From Fomitopsis serialis (Eukaryota; Basidiomycota; Agaricomycetes; Polyporales; Fomitopsidaceae), in the NCBI RefSeq assembly GCF_022376445.1, contig NW_025955746.1, positions 1 to 11,425 on the forward strand: a stretch of DNA of 11,425 nt. Direction: 5' to 3'. How positions within the stretch are numbered: the stretch's first letter is position 1; every line of letters starts with the position of its first letter. Position numbers and translations under genes: made by a program. Below are positions 7,118-11,425 of this stretch, piece after piece. The notes under the pieces were generated by a model. That model saw nothing but the letters and a program-made list of their open reading frames with translations, was not told where the DNA came from and made no database searches.

Positions 7118-9942
7118 TCAATGCACGCTGCCGACCAGAGCAGCCGCAGCGACTCTTCCTTGTCGAATCCTCTCTTGCGTGCGCTCTGCGGCAGCGTCGT
7201 AGACATATTGCACAGGCTGATGCCACCGATGATGTCGCCCATCGTCCGAGTCCGATTCGAGCGAATCGTCGTTCTGGCGAGACTGATCGTCTGCATTGTC
7301 GTAGAAGATATCATCTGGATCGAAGCCGCCTGCACACATTGATGAGCACAACGACACCACGACGAGAAATGCGACAATGAGACACGCACGGTCAGACTCT
7401 GTTGGGTCGATCTGCCTTCGTTTTCCGAGAGCTTTTGCGCTGGGTCTGACAGGTGTCCCGTGCATATCCTCAGGGTTGTCCCTGTTGTGTACGCTGAGCC
7501 TGTTCATGTCTCGAGCAAGCGAGCCGGGAGCAGAGTCCAACGAGCTGCGCGGGACAGACTGTTTCAAGGATGCGCGTTCCGGCGAAGGTGTCCGCGATTG
7601 CGGGCCGGTGCTATGAGCGGGCGAACGCGGTCCTAGTGGTGCATGAGGAGGGGGAGCGAGAGATTGAATAGAGCCTTGAGTAGTAATAGGGGGCGCCTGA
7701 TGGTGTTTTGCGGTCGGTGTCGTCGTATTTGAAGGGATAGGTGGCAGGGATGTGATTGAGCAGGCGTCACCGTTGTAATGACGAAGGATGGTGCGGAAGA
7801 CAATGAAGGAGATGAAGGAGATGGACTGCGTGATGACGATGCACCAGCGTGATGAGCTTCTCCTGGTTCCAAGTATGAATGATCCAGATCTTCATAACGA
7901 AGGTGCTGTATGCAAATCGTTGAGCGAGCGAATCTGCGATAGGAACAGGCAATCTCACGCTTCGATCCATCCTTGTTTCTTTACGGCTCCGTTCCTCCGC
8001 TTCACGTTCCATGCCAACACGTTCCAGGTCGTCATACAAGCGCAAAGCCTCCATCAAGTCCTCGTTGGCGGCCAACAAAGCGGCAAGTAGCTGTTCTTCC
8101 TGTGTCAACTCGCCAGTAGATGATATAGTTGATAAGGAGACTTGTGAGTCTGTACGGTTGGGGGTGCGCGAGTCCGTCGACGGCCTAGTACCACTATTCG
8201 GCTGGCCTCTGCGCCCCGCTGCTTGGCGTGACCGTTCCGCCTGCGCAAACGCCCAAGGTATCTGCGCAGAAATGAGCTCTTGTGATGCACGACAGCGTGC
8301 GTAGAACTCCTGCGTAGCCATTAATGAGAAATTTACAGCCTTTGGTACAGAGAGCGCACTCGTATGATCTCCTTGAGTTTTAGATCCTCCGGTCTGGCGA
8401 ATGCAAGCGCTTCGGACAGAAGTGAAGCGTTGCCGCGGCCGACCTTGCACTCCTGAAAGAGACGTCGCATGTCTTCCTCCGGAGGAATAACCTGACTACG
8501 GGAGGACGTTCTGGTTTTGTTGGGCATCACCTATAGCAAGTTCAGCCCACAGAGTAACAGCGATTCATACTTGGCCATACCGTTAGTGGAGGTCTGGATC
8601 CGGCCAGCGATGAAGGGTCTGGTGTTGTTTGGGACTTTTGCGAGGGATGTCTCGGAGTAGGTGGGCTGAACATCGCGTCACCAGTGTCAATAGGAACACC
8701 GTCATCGGGTTTGTCTGCGGGCTTGACCTTCTTCCAGAGTGATCGAAAGGCTGCCTCCTTACTGCCTATGCACCAGATGAATTAGCGGTCGTTGTAGAGT
8801 CGAGCAAAGCAATGCTCCCACCAGCTGAACTCGCATATGCCGCAGCAGCTAGAACCTCGAGCAAACGCTCACGAACCACAGGCGATGTGCGTGACGACGT
8901 GACGACATCTTCCAAAGTGTCGAGGAACTTGCGAGATGTACATTGATGAGTGAAGACAGCAGAGGAATTCCGTAGCATGATCGCCCAGAGCCGTGCGGCC
9001 GACAACTGGGCAGTCGGTTCGGCATATCTCCACGAATGCAGTCAGTGACAGGAGGATCGACAGCAAGCTGAGCCTCACTTGAACTCACGGCGGAGGGCTT
9101 TGGCCGCCTCTTTGGCGTTGGGTTCACTAGATGATGCCCTCTCGCACACCTCCAATACGAGCGACCAATCTTCCGAAGCTGTTGCTGTCAAGTAGCCTTG
9201 TGGAGATCAATGAATAGACAAAACACCGCTGTGAAGATACTAGCATACCGATCATGCGCGTGAGCTCAGCCGGTGCATCGTCATCTCTGCGGTCTCGCTC
9301 GCGTCCCCTCTCTCGATCCTTCTCTCTCTCTCGGTCCCTGTCCTTGTCTCGTTCACGGTCCTTATCTTTCCGTTCCCAGAACCCTTTCCGCTCTTTCCTA
9401 TCCTCACGGGTCGATATTTCTGTCATGTTGTCCTCGGACAGTTCAGAGGTGTTGTGAACTTCGAGATGTGGATCCAGAGCCTTGAGGATGCCAACAGCGG
9501 CCAGCGCGCCGTGAGCATGACCATTCGGTGCTTTCTTGCGCAGTAGCGGCTGCTCTCGATCGCGGTCCTTCTGGCTTTGTTTTGCGTTGACTGCCGGAGA
9601 TGGTGCTGCAGAAAGCGATGGAAGAGCGCGAGGGGTAGATATGTGGGAGGGAGCTATTGAGGAGGCCAATGGGGGAGAGTAGGACGCTGAGACGGTGGAG
9701 CGGACTGAGTAGGATTGTGCATCACTGTCGACGACATGCCAATGTTCCTCGGAAGGTTGTGGAGTACCCGACCGAGATCTCTCATGCCCTTGAGCCGCGC
9801 TCACAGATGAAATATAGCTCTGAGCACCACGAGTGAGCCTAGTACTGGCCAAAGCCAGTTCACCTACATCTGGTACGCCTGAGCCGATGTCGGAAGGAGC
9901 GAGCTTGGGTTTCGACTTATCGCGGCCGAATAGCTTCTTCAT
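7118..9942 (-). CDS. VHS-GAT domain protein, Lsb5-like endosomal/actin adaptor
   Basis: Nine exons on the minus strand: 9942-9249, 9196-9079, 9027-8822, 8765-8581, 8530-8360, 8309-7959, 7905-7771, 7696-7390 and 7329-7118. They total 2,379 nt, giving 792 aa. The N-terminus MKKLFGRDKSKPK is basic and followed by a Ser/Pro-rich disordered region. Residues 179-222 are an Arg/Asp/Glu/Lys-rich charged run. A VHS-like helical domain spans about 225-357 (ELTRMIGYLTATASEDWSLV, AAKALRREFKYAEPTAQLSA, ARLWAIMLRN, KFLDTLEDVV). A GAT-like three-helix region spans about 420-560 (EEDMRRLFQECKVGRGNASL, EFYARCRASQELI, ANEDLMEALRLYDDLERV). The tail is Ser/Pro-rich, then acidic (GFDPDDIFYDN). GGA ear, FYVE and SH3 domains are absent, so yeast Lsb5, a VHS-GAT protein linking ubiquitin/Arf sorting to Las17 actin, is the closest type, although this protein is about twice as long. 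The donor of intron 7 (7770 or 7782) is the least certain junction. Confidence 0.82.
7330..7389 (-). other. Stop-free 60-nt intron near the C-terminus of the VHS-GAT gene
   Basis: Donor GTGCGT, acceptor TGTGCAG. Its length is a multiple of three and it has no in-frame stop. Retention would insert 20 residues around LIVAFLVVVSL, a hydrophobic stretch long enough to span a membrane. Spliced, the protein reads PTESDR-GFDPDDIFYDN, continuous polar sequence, so I call it an intron. Confidence 0.75.
9289..9405 (-). repeat. Arg/Asp/Glu/Lys-rich repetitive coding tract
   Basis: Within exon 1 of the VHS-GAT gene the minus strand carries alternating CGN/GAN/AAG codons that encode RD, RE and KD dipeptides (residues about 179-222). 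The tract lies immediately before the VHS domain. It is either a flexible single charged helix or a disordered linker. Confidence 0.8.
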
Positions 9943-10240
9943 AGCAAAGAGAAGTAAAGTGATGTGGCCAGTGGGTCAACGTGTGCAGCAGAGCGTGACA
10001 AAGGCGATGTTCACAGTTCAGGCTGTGCCTCCCGTGCCCCGACCACGTCCACTGCGACCCGTCCCCAGCGCGCCCGTCCACGTGGCCCCGCCATCACGGG
10101 CGCTTAATCGTTCTTATTCTCCACAACAAACGCGACATGGTATCTGAGCTGCTGGCCTCTCACCACTACCACATCCATCTCGACTTTTCCCATACTCGGA
10201 AAATAGAGAAAACCGGTAGATGAGTAGAGTCAAAGAGACC
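9943..10240. other. Upstream region of the VHS-GAT gene
   Basis: The leader just before the ATG is pyrimidine-rich on the minus strand (CTTTACTTCTCTTTGCT). A palindromic E-box CCACGTGG lies at 10078-10085, about 140 nt upstream of the ATG, in a GC-rich patch (10025-10110). No clear TATA box or coding sequence was seen. Confidence 0.5.
10078..10085. promoter_or_regulatory. Palindromic E-box CCACGTGG
   Basis: A perfect 8-nt palindrome containing CACGTG, about 140 nt upstream of the VHS-GAT start codon. It is a bHLH-type factor site by sequence only. Confidence 0.4.
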
Positions 10241-10594
10241 CAAGAGGGGGTCGGCGGAGATCATAGGCACCAGCCCTATCCTACATGCACACACGAGGGT
10301 AATCCAAAAAACCAAGGCCACCAGGTTGAGGGAAAAACACGAGTGAGGCTGGAGACTCTGGCGCCAATACCAACAACCCCGAGTCAAGGACACGCAGTCC
10401 TCAAAAAACTCACGAGTTCAATCATTGGGTCCCCTAAGCTAATGACAAGTATGACAGGCATAGAGCAAACCTACGCAGGGAGCACTGAGGAAAAGGAGAA
10501 GGATGATGAGACAACAAGCATGAACTCTGGAGTCACCGACTCCGAGACCAACCAGGCCAAACACAGACCTGAGGATGGACGAGGATATCACTGA
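10220..10594 (+). other. T-poor open frame of unknown nature (possible decayed coding fragment)
   Basis: The plus strand from about 10261 to 10560 has only about 13% T and is rich in A. It carries a 124-codon open frame whose product is polar and rich in K, E, T, S, Q and D (for example STEEKEKDDETTSMNSG). No domain was recognised. Just before its stop, a shifted frame continues as MDEDITDIFSISKS. The composition resembles retrotransposon gag coding strands, but there is no zinc knuckle or other gag hallmark. I do not call it a working gene. Confidence 0.3.
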
Positions 10595-10624
10595 CATCTT
10601 CAGCATCAGCAAATCAGTCACTTC

Positions 10625-10860
10625 GTCTAAGATCGCCTAATCGGTCTTATACAGACATTTAGACTGATCAGGACAAATAGACGACACAAGTTCAATTAGT
10701 AGATTCGTGTCTGATACAAGCCATTCTAGACTATCATGAGACATTCATTAGACATATGATACACTGACCTCTGTATGGCAATCAGACAATGTTCAGACAG
10801 ATCAGACACCAGATACGAAACAAACAGTATATTCAAGCCACATCTCATGGCTAAGAAGAC
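10625..10860. repeat. Cluster of AGAC/GTCT tetramers
   Basis: Thirteen AGAC or GTCT tetramers lie at 10625, 10644, 10653, 10661, 10679, 10709, 10728, 10739, 10750, 10784, 10795, 10804 and 10857. About two would be expected by chance over this length counting both strands. Several neighbours are 8-11 or 18-19 nt apart. There is no exact tandem unit, so this is a degenerate cluster. No gene lies on it. Confidence 0.5.
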
Positions 10861-11092
10861 TAGTCCATAATATACTACGTGCACTGCAGTAGTACAAGAG
10901 GTGTGAGGTCGACAGAAAGCGAGATTAGCAGATATTAGAAGCAGCTTCAAAGAATGATTGACTGTAGAATAGTAAGGGAATTTGGCGCCGGGCGTACGAA
11001 GCAATGCCATGCCAGTGGTGCCGATGGTCTGCATTGATGCTACGAGCAGACACCACGAGGTCAAAACTTCGTGTTCTGTATGACAGAGGGTA

Positions 11093-11335
11093 TCAGTGGA
11101 TGGTGAGCCTTAGCATAGAAGAGCATACATCATCCTCAACAATGTTGGAATACGAGTCCGAATACAGGTCGTCATAGTTGTCGATCAATGCTTCGGCAGC
11201 CAAGAATTTGGTTGCACGTCCTCGGTGGCAAGAGGTTCGCGTGCGTTTGACAGGATTTGGCTCCACTTCACGCCGGTAAGTGTCACAATGGCATTGCGAG
11301 AAAAATGCGATGCTTGACCAACTAGTGCAGAGCAC
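11093..11335 (-). pseudogene. Possible fragment of an acidic-N-terminus protein, perhaps repeat-associated
   Basis: The minus strand encodes VEPNPVKRTRTSCHRGRATK, followed by an acidic segment FLAAEALIDNYDDLYSDSYS and NIVEDD. It is then interrupted by a well-formed 53-nt intron-like segment (11127-11075: donor GTATGC, a CTCAC site, acceptor TACAG) and a stop four codons later. The pattern of basic stretch, F-hydrophobic-xEA and acidic run recalls the N-termini of Spt5-like and repeat-borne proteins abundant in mushroom genomes. This comes from memory and is weak. No start codon context or downstream domain supports a whole gene. Confidence 0.25.
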
Positions 11336-11425
11336 GGGTACACCCGCGGGTGCCCGAGGTGTACCCGTACCGTACCCGCCCGGGTACAGACCGCGACGGC
11401 GGGTACGGGTTTTGCACGGGTGCAG
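11336..11425. repeat. GC-rich GGGTAC/CCCG palindromic repeat, running off the right edge
   Basis: The 90-nt stretch is built from GGGTAC and GTACCC units. It includes the palindromes ACCCGCGGGT (11342-11351) and GTACCCG-CC-CGGGTAC (11372-11387). CCCG recurs at an exact 11-nt period (11353, 11364, 11375). On the minus strand four G3 runs in 11353-11381 fit a G-quadruplex pattern with loops of 1, 8 and 8. It abruptly changes composition relative to the sequence at its left and is probably the edge of a dispersed repeat. Confidence 0.7.

Noticed and set aside
7697..7770. Frameshift in the Ser/Pro-rich part of the VHS-GAT gene
   Set aside because: A 74-nt intron (GTGACG...CATCAG, first AG after the donor) restores the frame; the donor is weak, so the exact 5' site is uncertain, but a mutation is not needed to explain the shift.
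10726..11064. Minus-strand 112-codon frame with hydrophobic stretches, possible membrane protein
   Set aside because: It overlaps the AGAC/GTCT cluster, has no recognisable family, start context or splice continuation, and is likely chance.

Overview
This window reads as nuclear DNA of a filamentous basidiomycete (most likely Agaricomycetes). All four protein genes are cut into small exons by 49-74 nt GT-AG introns with CTNAC/CTNAY-like branch sites close to the acceptor. The proteins are ordinary eukaryotic housekeeping types. No bacterial operon, CRISPR array, rRNA or tRNA was seen. Every gene model was assembled by hand from splice signals, reading-frame continuity and remembered family sequence; no search was run.

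Layout. (1) 1-989, plus strand: the last four exons of a HEAT-repeat protein resembling LAA1/HEATR5, the AP-1 clathrin-adaptor accessory factor; the gene enters from the left edge. (2) 990-1415: convergent intergenic stretch. (3) 1416-3524, minus strand: a complete six-exon hnRNP of the yeast Hrp1/Nab4 type (496 aa), with two RRMs, a very methionine/glycine-rich tail and a C-terminal PY-NLS. It has one exceptional 387-nt intron and one 51-nt stop-free intron. (4) 3525-4342: non-coding, with a long imperfect hairpin and two GTCACGTG sites. (5) 4343-6562, minus strand: a complete twelve-exon ALDH7/antiquitin-type aldehyde dehydrogenase (537 aa, likely mitochondrial). It contains an 11-nt microexon and a GC-AG intron. 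(6) 6563-7117: ALDH promoter side and 3' end of the next gene. (7) 7118-9942, minus strand: a complete nine-exon VHS-GAT trafficking protein, Lsb5-like (792 aa), with a stop-free 60-nt intron whose retention would add a hydrophobic segment. (8) 9943-11425: about 1.5 kb with no convincing intact gene. It holds a promoter region, a strongly T-poor stretch, a cluster of AGAC/GTCT tetramers, a possible decayed acidic coding fragment, and a GC-rich GGGTAC/CCCG repeat at the right edge.

The genes do not form an evident pathway. Two are linked to clathrin/endosomal trafficking (LAA1-like, VHS-GAT), one to mRNA 3'-end processing and export (Hrp1-like) and one to lysine/aldehyde catabolism (ALDH7). 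The proximity of the two trafficking genes may be chance. I found no clearly new molecular system. The observations most worth following are the splicing architecture (candidate poison exon in the Hrp1-like long intron, 11-nt microexon, GC-AG intron, stop-free introns) and the unexplained structured DNA in the non-coding segments.
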